Source of the DNA: Paracoccaceae bacterium
Lineage (GTDB): Bacteria; Pseudomonadota; Alphaproteobacteria; Rhodobacterales; Rhodobacteraceae
DNA: 16,465 nucleotides
Assembly: GCA_027030435.1 (NCBI GenBank)
Contig: JALVEX010000059.1
Location: 1-16,465 of the forward strand
Reading direction: 5' to 3'
A program made the translations under genes and the position numbers. Under the pieces are notes generated by a model, which was given only the letters and a program-made list of their open reading frames with translations, was not told where the DNA came from and ran no database searches. Numbering within the stretch: position 1 is the stretch's first letter; every line of letters begins with the position of its first letter. Below, piece by piece: positions 1 through 7,616 of this stretch.

Positions 1-638
1 TCGTGGTGGATATGGCGCGCGCGCTCGGGCTCGACTGGCGCTTCGATCACCCGCGCGAGATCTTCGCCGATATGAAGCGGGTGATGAAATCGCTCGACAA
101 CATCACCTGGGAGCGCCTCGAGCGGGAGGGATCAGTGATCTATCCGAGCCTTTCGCCCGAGGATCCCGGCCAGCCGGTCGTTTTCGGCGATGGCTTCCCC
201 CGGCCCGGTGGCCGCGCCCGCTTCACCCCGGCCGAATTCGGCCCGCCCGACGAGCTGCCGGATGACGAATACCCGATGATCCTCACCACCGGACGCCTGC
301 TCGAGCATTGGCATACCGGCTCCATGACGCGGCGCGCGCGGGTGCTTGATGCGCTCGAGCCGGTGGCGAACTGCTCGCTCAACCCGCACACGCTGGCGCG
401 CCTCGGCATCGCGCCCGGCGGCCGCGTGCGCCTCACCACCCGGCGCGGCGCGATCACGCTGATCGCGCGCGCTGACCGCGCCGTGCCGTTGGATATGGTC
501 TTCGTGCCCTTTGCCTATGTGGAGGCGGCCGCCAACATCCTGACGAACCCGGCCCTCGATCCGATCGGAAAGATCCCGGAATTCAAGTTTGCGGCCGTGC
601 GGGTCGAGAAGGCAGAAAGCGGCGTGGCGGCGGAGTGA
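1..638 (+). CDS. Formate dehydrogenase alpha subunit, C-terminal part (5' end outside window)
   Basis: This is the last ~211 residues of a molybdopterin-dependent oxidoreductase; the frame is open to the left edge, so the catalytic and iron-sulfur parts lie outside. The C-terminal bis-MGD-binding (MopB_CT) domain is visible, with the formate dehydrogenase alpha signature TTGRLLEHWHTG at about residues 95-106 of the visible part and the tail motif LTNPALDPIGKIPEFK at about 180-195. The family oxidises formate to CO2 using a Mo or W bis-MGD centre, usually passing electrons to NAD+ through beta/gamma subunits in the cytoplasm. No small fdsD-like gene follows, although fds operons usually end with fdsC-fdsD; the next gene is convergent. 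The family call is firm, but NAD-linked versus another partner is not decidable here. Confidence 0.85.
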   Translation, partial: VVDMARALGLDWRFDHPREIFADMKRVMKSLDNITWERLEREGSVIYPSLSPEDPGQPVVFGDGFPRPGGRARFTPAEFGPPDELPDDEYPMILTTGRLLEHWHTGSMTRRARVLDALEPVANCSLNPHTLARLGIAPGGRVRLTTRRGAITLIARADRAVPLDMVFVPFAYVEAAANILTNPALDPIGKIPEFKFAAVRVEKAESGVAAE

Positions 639-640
639 GG

Positions 641-653
641 GCCGCGTGGCGGC
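641..653. terminator. Weak hairpin between convergent genes
   Basis: A 5-bp stem GCCGC/GCGGC with a 3-base loop lies between the stop of the formate dehydrogenase gene and the stop of the response regulator gene. There is no T-tract, so this is only a candidate shared termination or mRNA-end structure. Confidence 0.2.
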
Positions 654-656
654 TGT

Positions 657-1367
657 TCATTCCCATGTGACGTCACCGAGGAAAATATAGCCCGCGCCGT
701 ATATCGTCTTGATGAGGCGGGGATTTTTCGGATCTTCCCGCAGCTTGGTGCGCAGCCGCGAGATGCGCACGTCCATCGCCCGATCGAAGCTTTCGCCGGC
801 CCCGCTGCCAAGTGTTTCCTGCATCCGGGCGCGGGAAACAAGGCGCTTGGGGCTTTCCAGAAAGAGGCGCAGCACTTCGCCCTCGGCATGGCTGAAAGGG
901 GTTTCGCGGCCTTCTTCATCCACCAGGGTGTAGCTGTCGAAATTGGCCGTCCAGCCGTTGAAGCGGGCTTTGGAGGATGATTTTTCCGCGCTGCGGTTTT
1001 TCCTCAGGCGCGCGCGCACACGGGCCACCACCTCGGCCGGATCGAAGGGCTTGATGATGTAGTCATCCGCGCCAAGTTCGAGCCCCGTCACCCGGTCCTG
1101 CACCTGGGCGCGCCCGGAGATGATGATGATCGCGGCGCCCGATTCGAGGGCAAGGCGATGCACGAGGGCGAGGCCGTCCTTGTCGGGCAGGCCGAGATCG
1201 ACAAGGCAAACATCCGGGGTCGTCGATTGAAGCGTGGCCTCGAATTCGGTGGCGCGGGAAAAGCCGAGGGTGCGAAAGCCCGCCTCCTCAAGGGCTTCGG
1301 CCAGCATCAGCCGGATTTCGGGCTCGTCATCAAGTATGGTGACAAGCGGCTTTTTCGTGCGCGTCAT
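657..1367 (-). CDS. OmpR-family two-component response regulator
   Basis: A 236-aa DNA-binding response regulator. The receiver domain (about residues 7-120) has the acidic pair D13/D14, phospho-acceptor D57 in VDLGLPDKDG, the switch serine S84 and the conserved K106 in IIKPFDP. The C-terminal winged helix (about 140-232) ends in the typical OmpR/PhoB motif TIYGAGYIF. Its ATG overlaps the TGA of the upstream hybrid kinase gene (ATGA, 1364-1367), so the two are translationally coupled and almost certainly partners. The pair is transcribed away from the acyl-CoA synthetase/ABC transporter operon, which makes that operon a plausible target; this is inference from position only. The assignment to the OmpR class is secure, the regulon is unknown. 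Confidence 0.93.
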   Translation of the reverse strand: MTRTKKPLVTILDDEPEIRLMLAEALEEAGFRTLGFSRATEFEATLQSTTPDVCLVDLGLPDKDGLALVHRLALESGAAIIIISGRAQVQDRVTGLELGADDYIIKPFDPAEVVARVRARLRKNRSAEKSSSKARFNGWTANFDSYTLVDEEGRETPFSHAEGEVLRLFLESPKRLVSRARMQETLGSGAGESFDRAMDVRISRLRTKLREDPKNPRLIKTIYGAGYIFLGDVTWE

Positions 1368-3295
1368 CTTTCGGGCTCCAGCGCCAGAACGGCTTCGATC
1401 TCCCCGGCCGATACCGGTTTGGCCAGCAGCGGATAGCGGGCCGCGGCCGCCTGCCGGCGGGGATCACTGGCGGGGAGTGATGTCATCAGGCAGGCTGGGG
1501 TGGTGTGGCCCATCTCGCGCAGGTGGTCAAGCATCGCGTCACCGCTCATTTCGCCCTGAAGGCTCATGTCGGAGAGGATGAAATCCACTTCCGGCAGGGT
1601 GGCGAGGGCAAGCCCCTCTTCGCCGCTTTCCGCTTCAACGACTCGGTGGCCCATGGCCGTCAGCATCTCGCGCAGGGATTGGCGCAGATCAGGGGAATCC
1701 TCCACCAGGAGGATCATCCTCGAACGTGCCTTTTCGGCGGCATGGCGCAGCGGCAGGCGCAGGGTGACGACCGCCCCTCCCGCAGGGCCATTGGCAAGCA
1801 TGACCTGCCCGCCGGCGAGCTTCGTCAGATCATAGACCATCGAGAGCCCGAGCCCCGAGCCCTCGCCGCCCTTGGTGGTGAAGAAGGGATCGAGCGCATG
1901 TTCGAGCGCCTCTTCACTGAAGCCGGGGCCGGTATCCGTTACCGTGAAATCGAGCCAGGTATCGTGCATGGCCCGCGCCTCGACCCGGATCATGCCGGCT
2001 TCGCGGCCGATGGCATCCCTTGCATTCAGGATCAGATTGAGGAGCGAATCCTGCAAGGTGCCGGGATCGAGCAGCACCGGGCGCCCGGCTCCGAAATCGG
2101 CGGTTTCGAGCCTGATGTTTTCGGGCAGGGTGGGGGAGGTGATGGTGCGCAGCTCTTCGAGGAAATCCGCGACGACAACCGGCTCCGGCCTGATCCTGCG
2201 CGGCCCCGAAATGGCGGCGATCCGATCCAGCAGCACTCCACCGCGCTGCGCCGCGCGGCGTGTGGCATCGATCAGGGAGGTAGCCTCATCGGGCAGATCC
2301 ATGCGTGCAAGGCGGCTCTGCATGCCGAGGATGATGGTGAGAAGATTGGCGAAATCATGTGCAAGCCCGCTGGTGAGCTGGGCCGCGAGCTCGCGCTTTC
2401 GCGTCTGCATCAGGGCGGCGCGGGCCTGGGTTTCTTCGGTGATGTCCATCGAGAGAATGTAGATCCCGCGGATCTCGCCATCGCGCATGTCCGGGGTGAA
2501 GGCGGTGCGGATGCGCTTTTGCGATTCATCATCAGTGAATTCGAAAACGCTCGCTTCGCCCCGGCAGGCCTTTTCGAGATGTGGCCTGATCCTTGCGAAT
2601 GCGCTTTCGCCGAGGGCCTCGCGGATGTGCATGCCGGTGACCTCGGCGGGGCGGGCGGGCATGATCAGCGGCAGGCGCTGGTTGGAGTAGGTATAGTAGC
2701 CGTCCGTATCCACATGGGCGATATGGGCGGGCATCATCTCTGTCGTCATGCGGATGCGCGCTTCCATCTCCGTCAGCTGATGCTTGGCCTCTTCGAGCGC
2801 GGCATTGGTGGCGGCGAGCGAGCGGTTGGTCTGTGCCAGCCGCTCGGCATGGGCAAGAAGCTGATCGGAGAGCTCCTCCGAACGCGCCCGCAAGAGCGCT
2901 TCCTGCTCCTTGATCGCGGTGATGTCGGTATAGACGGTGACCCAGCCACCCTGCGGAAGCGGGCTGCCTTCCACGCTGATGGTGCGCCCGTTGGCGCGAG
3001 TGCGCTCCATGTAATGAGGTTCGAAGGCACGCGCCTGGCGCACGCGATCGCGCACGAAACCATCCACATCCGCTATCTCCCCGTATTCGCCACGCTCTGC
3101 GAGATAGCGGATGGTTTCCTCGAAGGAGGCACCGGGCGTGCAGAGGCGATCGGGCAGGGCGAACATCTCCTGAAAGCGGCGGTTGGCAGTGGCGAGCCGC
3201 AAGTTGCGATCATAGATCGAAAGCGCCTGACCAATGAGATTGAGCCCGGCCTGAGTGAGTTTTTCGGTATCACTGCTGGTGAGATTCGCAGCCAT
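1364..3295 (-). CDS. Soluble PAS hybrid histidine kinase
   Basis: Hybrid sensor kinase of 643 aa from the ATG at 3295; a longer frame begins with ATG at 3325 (653 aa). I prefer 3295 because AAAAGG lies at a normal distance before it and the next residues run straight into the first PAS domain. Numbering below is from the longer start. PAS_7-like domain about 25-140, a helical linker 138-192, a second PAS about 193-300, HisKA with phospho-acceptor H323 in SGLAHDFANLL, HATPase with N-box N434, G1 box DTGPGF (464-469) and G2 box GSGLGLS (489-495), then a receiver domain with D543, phospho-acceptor D586 and K636. No membrane segment is visible, so it should sense a cytoplasmic signal. The PAS_7-kinase-receiver order resembles the output half of CrbS-type acetate-switch kinases, but the transporter half is absent and the partner regulator is OmpR-type, not LuxR-type. 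Confidence 0.92.
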   Translation of the reverse strand: MAANLTSSDTEKLTQAGLNLIGQALSIYDRNLRLATANRRFQEMFALPDRLCTPGASFEETIRYLAERGEYGEIADVDGFVRDRVRQARAFEPHYMERTRANGRTISVEGSPLPQGGWVTVYTDITAIKEQEALLRARSEELSDQLLAHAERLAQTNRSLAATNAALEEAKHQLTEMEARIRMTTEMMPAHIAHVDTDGYYTYSNQRLPLIMPARPAEVTGMHIREALGESAFARIRPHLEKACRGEASVFEFTDDESQKRIRTAFTPDMRDGEIRGIYILSMDITEETQARAALMQTRKRELAAQLTSGLAHDFANLLTIILGMQSRLARMDLPDEATSLIDATRRAAQRGGVLLDRIAAISGPRRIRPEPVVVADFLEELRTITSPTLPENIRLETADFGAGRPVLLDPGTLQDSLLNLILNARDAIGREAGMIRVEARAMHDTWLDFTVTDTGPGFSEEALEHALDPFFTTKGGEGSGLGLSMVYDLTKLAGGQVMLANGPAGGAVVTLRLPLRHAAEKARSRMILLVEDSPDLRQSLREMLTAMGHRVVEAESGEEGLALATLPEVDFILSDMSLQGEMSGDAMLDHLREMGHTTPACLMTSLPASDPRRQAAAARYPLLAKPVSAGEIEAVLALEPER

Positions 3296-3383
3296 GAGGA
3301 ATGCCTTTTCTCCAATCGCTAGCATCCCATCCGCATCGGCGAAAGGGGCAACGGATGCACCGCTTCAGCCGCAAACGCCTCAG

Positions 3384-3412
3384 CCTGTAACATTTCGTTA
3401 GGAATGGGACAA
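3384..3412 (-). promoter_or_regulatory. Candidate promoter for the kinase/regulator pair
   Basis: On the minus strand TTGTCC (3407-3412) and TACAGG (3384-3389) are 17 bases apart. The -35 element is fair and the -10 is poor. On the plus strand an overlapping weak pair, GTAACA (3387-3392) and CAAAAT (3410-3415), also 17 bases apart, could serve the divergent synthetase operon. Both are low-confidence readings by eye. Confidence 0.28.
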
Positions 3413-3494
3413 AATCAGGAAAAGTTTGACCTTGAAGAAAAATCCAGCACGCTGGGGAAAAACGAGAATCACCCCCGGGAAAACACGGCGGGAA

Positions 3495-3512
3495 ATCGCG
3501 GTACACCGCGAT
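3495..3512. promoter_or_regulatory. Perfect 18-bp palindrome before the synthetase RBS
   Basis: ATCGCGGTACACCGCGAT is a perfect inverted repeat (8-base arms around AC). It ends two bases before the GGGAGG ribosome binding site of the acyl-CoA synthetase gene. It could be a protein operator or, as RNA, a hairpin (6-bp stem, 6-base loop) next to the ribosome binding site. The sequence shows the symmetry; the role is inference. Confidence 0.6.
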
Positions 3513-3514
3513 CA

Positions 3515-3530
3515 GGGAGGAAGGATCTTG
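3515..3530 (+). promoter_or_regulatory. RBS and TTG start of the acyl-CoA synthetase gene
   Basis: A strong Shine-Dalgarno GGGAGG (3515-3520) sits 7 bases before TTG at 3528. The upstream ATG-less extension of the frame from 3426 has no comparable site and encodes a basic, low-similarity leader, so TTG at 3528 is the likely start. Confidence 0.75.
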
Positions 3531-5498
3531 GCTGACAGCAGCGTTCAGTCGGAAGCGCTGAATTCGATACCCGCCTTGCTTGCGCGCAACGCGGAGAAAT
3601 TCGGCGCGCGCACGGCCTATCGCGAAAAGGAATACGGGATCTGGCAGAGCTGGACCTGGGCCGAAGCGGCGAAGGAAATCGAGGCCCTGGCGCTCGGACT
3701 TCTGGAACTGGGTATCCGCGAAGGCGATTATGTGGCCATCATCGGCCGCAACCGCCCCTATTTCTACTGGGCGATGGTGGCGGCGCAATCTGTGGGCGCG
3801 GTGCCGGTGCCGATGTATCAGGATGCCAATGCCCAGGAGCTTGCCTATGTGCTCGGCCATTGCTGCGCGCGCTTTGCCATCGTCGATGATCAGGAGCAGG
3901 TGGACAAGATCCTCGAGGAGAAAGACAACCTCCCCGATCTCGAGCACATCATCTACGTGGATCCGCGCGGCCTGCGCAAATACGATCACACCCACCTGCA
4001 TCAGTATTCCCACATCCAGGAGATCGGCCGCGCGGCCTATGACGAGTTCAACCCCGAGCTGGAGCGCCGGCTCGCGAAGCTCGGCTATGATGATACCTGT
4101 GTAATGCTCTACACATCAGGGACCACCGGCAAGCCCAAGGGCGTGGTGCTCTCCAACCGCAACGTGATCGAAAGCTCGAAGAATTCCGCCGCCTTCGACA
4201 ATCTCACCGAAGAGGAGGAGATCCTCGCCTATCTGCCGATGGCCTGGGTGGGGGATTTCATCTTTTCGGTGGGGCAGGCCTATTGGTGCGGGTTTTGCGT
4301 CAACTGCCCGGAAAACGCCGAAACCATGCCCACCGATCTGCGCGAGATCGGCCCGACCTACTATTTCGCCCCGCCGCGTTTCTTCGAAACCCAGCTGACC
4401 AGCGTGATGATCCGCATGGAAGATGCCGGACGGATCAAGAAATGGCTCTTCGATCACTACATGAAGGTGGCGCGCGAAGTGGGCCCCTCGATTCTCGATG
4501 GCCGGCCCGTGCCCTTCGGCAAACGGCTTTCCTATGCGCTCGGCAACATCTTCATCTATGGCCCGCTGAAGAATGTGCTGGGCCTCAGCCGCATTCGTGT
4601 CGGCTATACAGCGGGCGAGGCGATCGGGCCGGAGATCTTCGAATTCTACCGCTCGCTCGGCATCAATCTCAAGCAGCTCTACGGTCAGACGGAGGCAACC
4701 GTCTTCATCACCCAGCAGCCCGATGGCGAGGTGCGCGCCGATACCGTGGGCGTGCCGAGCCCCGGTGTCGAGGTCGAGATCCGCGACAATGGCGAGGTCT
4801 ATTACCGCTCGCCCGGGGTGTTCGTTGAATATTACAAGAACCCGGAAAGCACCGCCGATACAAAGGATGCCGAGGGCTGGGTGGCCACGGGCGATGCCGG
4901 CTTCTTCGAGGAAAGCACGGGCCATCTTCGGATCATCGATCGCGCCAAGGATGTGGGCAAGATGGCAGATGGCCGCCTGTTTGCGCCCAAATATGTGGAA
5001 AACAAGCTGAAATTCTATCCCAACATCCTTGAAGCGGTGGTGTTCGGCGCGGGCCGGGATTTCTGCACCGCCTTCATCAACATCGATCTCAATGCGGTGG
5101 GCAACTGGGCCGAGCGCAACAATATCGCCTATGCCTCCTATCAGGAGCTGGCGGCGCATCCGCAGGTCTATGCGATGATCCAGGATCACGTGGAGGAGGT
5201 GAACCGCTCCGTCGCAGAGGATGAAATGCTCTCGGGCTGCCAGATCCACCGCTTCCTGATCCTGCACAAGGAGCTTGATGCGGATGATGGCGAGCTGACC
5301 CGCACCCGCAAGGTGCGCCGGCGCATCATCGAGGAGAAATACGCCGATCTGATCCGCGCCCTCTATGACGGATCGGAAAAGATCTACACCGAAACCGAAG
5401 TCACGTATGAGGACGGCCGCAAGGGCAGGATCTCAGCCACGCTCGAGATCCGCGATGCCAGCGTGGTGCCGACAAAAGCGAAGGTGGCGGCGCAATGA
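3528..5498 (+). CDS. AMP-forming acyl-CoA synthetase (long-chain fatty acid-CoA ligase-like)
   Basis: A 656-aa member of the ANL superfamily from the TTG start. These enzymes activate a carboxylate with ATP to acyl-AMP and then form the CoA thioester in the cytoplasm. Numbered from TTG, the ATP-binding P-loop YTSGTTGKPKG is at 195-205, the A5 motif YGQTEA at about 385-390, and the A7 motif GWVATGDAG at about 450-458, followed by RIIDRAKDVGK; all catalytic motifs look intact. The length and spacing match the larger FadD-like/long-chain ligase group. It is the first gene of the transporter operon, and its TGA overlaps the ATG of the LivG-type gene (ATGA, 5495-5498). This suggests it thioesterifies the imported compound (vectorial trapping), but the substrate may be fatty, branched or aromatic; chain-length preference cannot be read. 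Confidence 0.92.
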   Translation: MADSSVQSEALNSIPALLARNAEKFGARTAYREKEYGIWQSWTWAEAAKEIEALALGLLELGIREGDYVAIIGRNRPYFYWAMVAAQSVGAVPVPMYQDANAQELAYVLGHCCARFAIVDDQEQVDKILEEKDNLPDLEHIIYVDPRGLRKYDHTHLHQYSHIQEIGRAAYDEFNPELERRLAKLGYDDTCVMLYTSGTTGKPKGVVLSNRNVIESSKNSAAFDNLTEEEEILAYLPMAWVGDFIFSVGQAYWCGFCVNCPENAETMPTDLREIGPTYYFAPPRFFETQLTSVMIRMEDAGRIKKWLFDHYMKVAREVGPSILDGRPVPFGKRLSYALGNIFIYGPLKNVLGLSRIRVGYTAGEAIGPEIFEFYRSLGINLKQLYGQTEATVFITQQPDGEVRADTVGVPSPGVEVEIRDNGEVYYRSPGVFVEYYKNPESTADTKDAEGWVATGDAGFFEESTGHLRIIDRAKDVGKMADGRLFAPKYVENKLKFYPNILEAVVFGAGRDFCTAFINIDLNAVGNWAERNNIAYASYQELAAHPQVYAMIQDHVEEVNRSVAEDEMLSGCQIHRFLILHKELDADDGELTRTRKVRRRIIEEKYADLIRALYDGSEKIYTETEVTYEDGRKGRISATLEIRDASVVPTKAKVAAQ

Positions 5499-6334
5499 GC
5501 AGCTTGACGCACAAGCAGGAAATCCCCGAAGGCGGCTATCGCACGCCCGATGGCCGGATCATCGGCGGTGTGCTGATGGATCTGAAGCACATCACGCTGC
5601 GCTTTGGCGGGGTGGTGGCGATCAAGGATATCAGCTTCGATATCCGCGAGGGCGAGATCCGCGCCATCATCGGCCCGAACGGCGCCGGCAAATCCTCGAT
5701 GCTGAACGTGATCAGCGGTTTCTATGTGCCCCAGGAGGGGGAGATCTGGTTTCGCGGCCAGAAGCGCCCCCCGCTGAAGCCCTATCAGGTGGCGCGCCAG
5801 GGCGTGGCCCGCACCTTCCAGAACATTGCGCTCTTCAAGGGCATGACCACGCTCGACAACATCATGACGGGCCGCGTCACCAAGATGAAGAGCAACATGC
5901 TGGAGCAGGCGATCTGGTGGGGCAAGGCGGAGCGTGAGGAAAGCGAGCACCGCGAGAAGGTGGAGGAGATCATCGATTTCCTCGAGATCCAGGCCATCCG
6001 CAAGACGCCGGTGGGGCGCCTGCCCTATGGCCTCCAGAAGCGGGTGGAGCTTGGGCGAGCGCTTGCCGCCGAGCCCGATCTTCTGCTTCTCGATGAGCCG
6101 ATGGCGGGGATGAATGTCGAGGAAAAGGAGGACATGTCCCGCTTCATTCTCGATGTGAACGATGAATACGGCACCACGATCGCCCTCATCGAACATGACA
6201 TGGGCGTGGTGATGGATCTTTCCGATCGGGTGGTGGTGATGGATTACGGCAAGAAGATCGGCGATGGCACACCCGATGAGGTGCGCAACAATCAGGCGGT
6301 GATCGATGCCTATCTGGGGGTTGTCCATGAGTGA
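5495..6334 (+). CDS. livG: ABC transporter ATP-binding protein, LivG type
   Basis: One of the two ATPases of a branched-chain-amino-acid-type (HAAT) importer, 279 aa. Walker A GPNGAGKS at 60-67, Q-loop Q109, the LivG-style signature LPYGLQKRVE at 177-186 (the usual LSGGQ is replaced, as in the family), Walker B LLLLDEP at 196-202 with catalytic E201, and switch H234. The first ~28 residues precede the usual LivG start and may be a subfamily extension. It is coupled by ATGA to the synthetase upstream, and its own stop lies inside the start of the permease gene. LivG is used as a family name only; the substrate is probably not an amino acid, given the flanking CoA ligases. Confidence 0.94.
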   Translation: MSSLTHKQEIPEGGYRTPDGRIIGGVLMDLKHITLRFGGVVAIKDISFDIREGEIRAIIGPNGAGKSSMLNVISGFYVPQEGEIWFRGQKRPPLKPYQVARQGVARTFQNIALFKGMTTLDNIMTGRVTKMKSNMLEQAIWWGKAEREESEHREKVEEIIDFLEIQAIRKTPVGRLPYGLQKRVELGRALAAEPDLLLLDEPMAGMNVEEKEDMSRFILDVNDEYGTTIALIEHDMGVVMDLSDRVVVMDYGKKIGDGTPDEVRNNQAVIDAYLGVVHE

Positions 6335-7313
6335 TACATTCTTCTTTGCGCTCGAAGCCGCACTGAACGGCCTTATGGCCGGGGTCATGTATTCGCTCGT
6401 GGCACTCGGCTTCGTGCTGATCTACAAGGCGAGCGGCATCTTCAATTACGCCCAGGGGGTCATGGCGCTTTTCGCCGCGCTCACGCTGGTGGGCATCCAG
6501 AACGGCCAGATCCCCTTCGCCCATGTGATCAACGCCACCTTCGGCACCCATCTTTCCACCTTCGGCTGGACGCTGCCTTCCTTTCTCGCGATCCTGCTCA
6601 CGCTCGGGGTGATGGTGCTTTTCGCCATACTTGTGGAGAGGCTCGTGCTCAGGCACCTCGTCAATCAGGAGCCGATCATCCTCTTCATGGCCACGATCGG
6701 GCTCGCCTTCTTCCTCGAGGGTTTCGGGGATCTGATGTGGGGATCGGAGATCAAGAAGCTCGACGTTGGCCTGCCGCAGGGCATTTCGGAAACCATCGAG
6801 AGCCTGACCGAAAAATGGTTCGGCTATGGCTTCTTCATCGACCGTCTCGACATCATAGCGGCGCTGGTGGCTGCCGCGCTGGTGATCTCGCTCAGCCTGT
6901 TCTCGAAATACACCAAACAGGGGCGTGCCCTGCGTGCCGTGGCCGATGATCACCAGGCCGCGCTTTCGGTCGGCATCAGCCTGCGCTTCATCTGGGTTCT
7001 CGTGTGGTCCATCGCGGGCTTCGTGGCGCTGGTGGCCGGCATCATGTGGGGCACGAAATCAGGCGTGCAGTTCTCGCTTTCGCTGATCGCGCTGAAGGCG
7101 CTGCCGGTGCTGATGCTCGGGGGCTTCACCTCGATCCCCGGCGCCATCGTGGGCGGGCTGATCATCGGCGTTGGCGAAAAGCTGTTCGAATTCTTCGTCG
7201 GCCCCCTGGTGGGGGGCGCCACCGAGAACTGGTTTGCCTATGTGCTGGCGCTTGTCTTTCTCGTCTTCCGCCCGCAGGGGCTGTTTGGCGAAAAGATCAT
7301 CGAGAGGGTGTGA
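6327..7313 (+). CDS. livH: ABC transporter permease, LivH type
   Basis: Inner-membrane permease of 328 aa. The chosen ATG at 6327 has TGGGGG at 6315-6320 and overlaps the end of the LivG-type gene (TGA at 6332-6334); an ATG at 6306 in the same frame would add seven residues inside that gene. About eight hydrophobic segments are visible. Family landmarks are GFVLIYKASGIFNYAQG near the N-terminus, the coupling loop GRALRAVADDHQAALSVG, LPVLMLGGFTSIPGAIVGG and the closing FRPQGLFG. It forms the translocation pore with the LivM-type protein and docks on the LivG/LivF ATPases. Confidence 0.94.
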   Translation: MSDTFFFALEAALNGLMAGVMYSLVALGFVLIYKASGIFNYAQGVMALFAALTLVGIQNGQIPFAHVINATFGTHLSTFGWTLPSFLAILLTLGVMVLFAILVERLVLRHLVNQEPIILFMATIGLAFFLEGFGDLMWGSEIKKLDVGLPQGISETIESLTEKWFGYGFFIDRLDIIAALVAAALVISLSLFSKYTKQGRALRAVADDHQAALSVGISLRFIWVLVWSIAGFVALVAGIMWGTKSGVQFSLSLIALKALPVLMLGGFTSIPGAIVGGLIIGVGEKLFEFFVGPLVGGATENWFAYVLALVFLVFRPQGLFGEKIIERV

Positions 7314-7385
7314 GCCATGGGGATGAGCGGCATCGCAGAGATGAAGATATGCGGGGATTTGCATGAAAGCCGTTTTCCCGGTTAC

Positions 7386-7415
7386 GTTCGCCCAGCCCGT
7401 TACGGGCGTGCGAAC
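7386..7415 (+). other. Intercistronic stem-loop before the 59-aa gene
   Basis: GTTCGC (7386-7391) pairs with GCGAAC (7410-7415), and inside it GCCCG (7395-7399) pairs with CGGGC (7403-7407) around the loop TTA; a small internal bulge (CCA/GT) separates the two stems. There is no T-tract, so it is not a classic terminator. It ends shortly before the ribosome binding site of the 59-aa gene and could set mRNA processing or translation there. Confidence 0.55.
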
Positions 7416-7436
7416 AGTGACAAGGGAGAAAGACGA

Positions 7437-7616
7437 ATGAAATTCTGCGCAATCATGTCGGTCATCGGGTTCGGTGCCTTCTTCATCTTTACGGTGCTGG
7501 CGATCTTCGCTCCGGATGATGCCCCGGGGGCGCTCATGGCTGATGTTGTCCTGGCAGCGATCGGGTTTTTCGCCGGGATCTTTTCCTGGCTCAAGGTCAA
7601 AAGGGGGACCTGCTGA
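7437..7616 (+). CDS. Small two-helix membrane protein (59 aa), unrecognised
   Basis: I do not recognise this protein. The ATG at 7437 has a good site (AAGGGAGAAAG) just upstream; the same frame stays open from 7317 but the extra 40 residues look non-coding and contain the stem-loop at 7386-7415. The protein has two hydrophobic stretches, about residues 4-24 and 33-51, separated by a short acidic turn (PDDAPG), and ends in the basic, Cys-containing tail KVKRGTC. Its TGA shares one base with the ATG of the LivM-type gene (TGATG), which implies translational coupling. The position between the two permease genes suggests an accessory membrane subunit or assembly factor; no function is proven. Confidence 0.7.
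   Translation: MKFCAIMSVIGFGAFFIFTVLAIFAPDDAPGALMADVVLAAIGFFAGIFSWLKVKRGTC

Noticed and set aside
1505..3322. 605-aa open frame on the plus strand across the kinase gene
   Set aside because: It is a mirror frame of a real gene in GC-rich DNA: the composition is odd, there is no domain, and the opposite strand carries an intact five-domain kinase.
3426..3527. N-terminal extension of the acyl-CoA synthetase to 690 aa
   Set aside because: There is no ribosome binding site, the basic leader is not family-like, and it crosses the 18-bp palindrome; TTG at 3528 has a strong site.
4116..5267. 383-aa minus-strand frame inside the acyl-CoA synthetase gene
   Set aside because: Antisense shadow; the plus strand has all ANL motifs in order.
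7317..7436. Longer 99-aa version of the small membrane protein
   Set aside because: The extra 40 residues look non-coding, contain the stem-loop at 7386-7415, and the ATG at 7437 has the good ribosome binding site.
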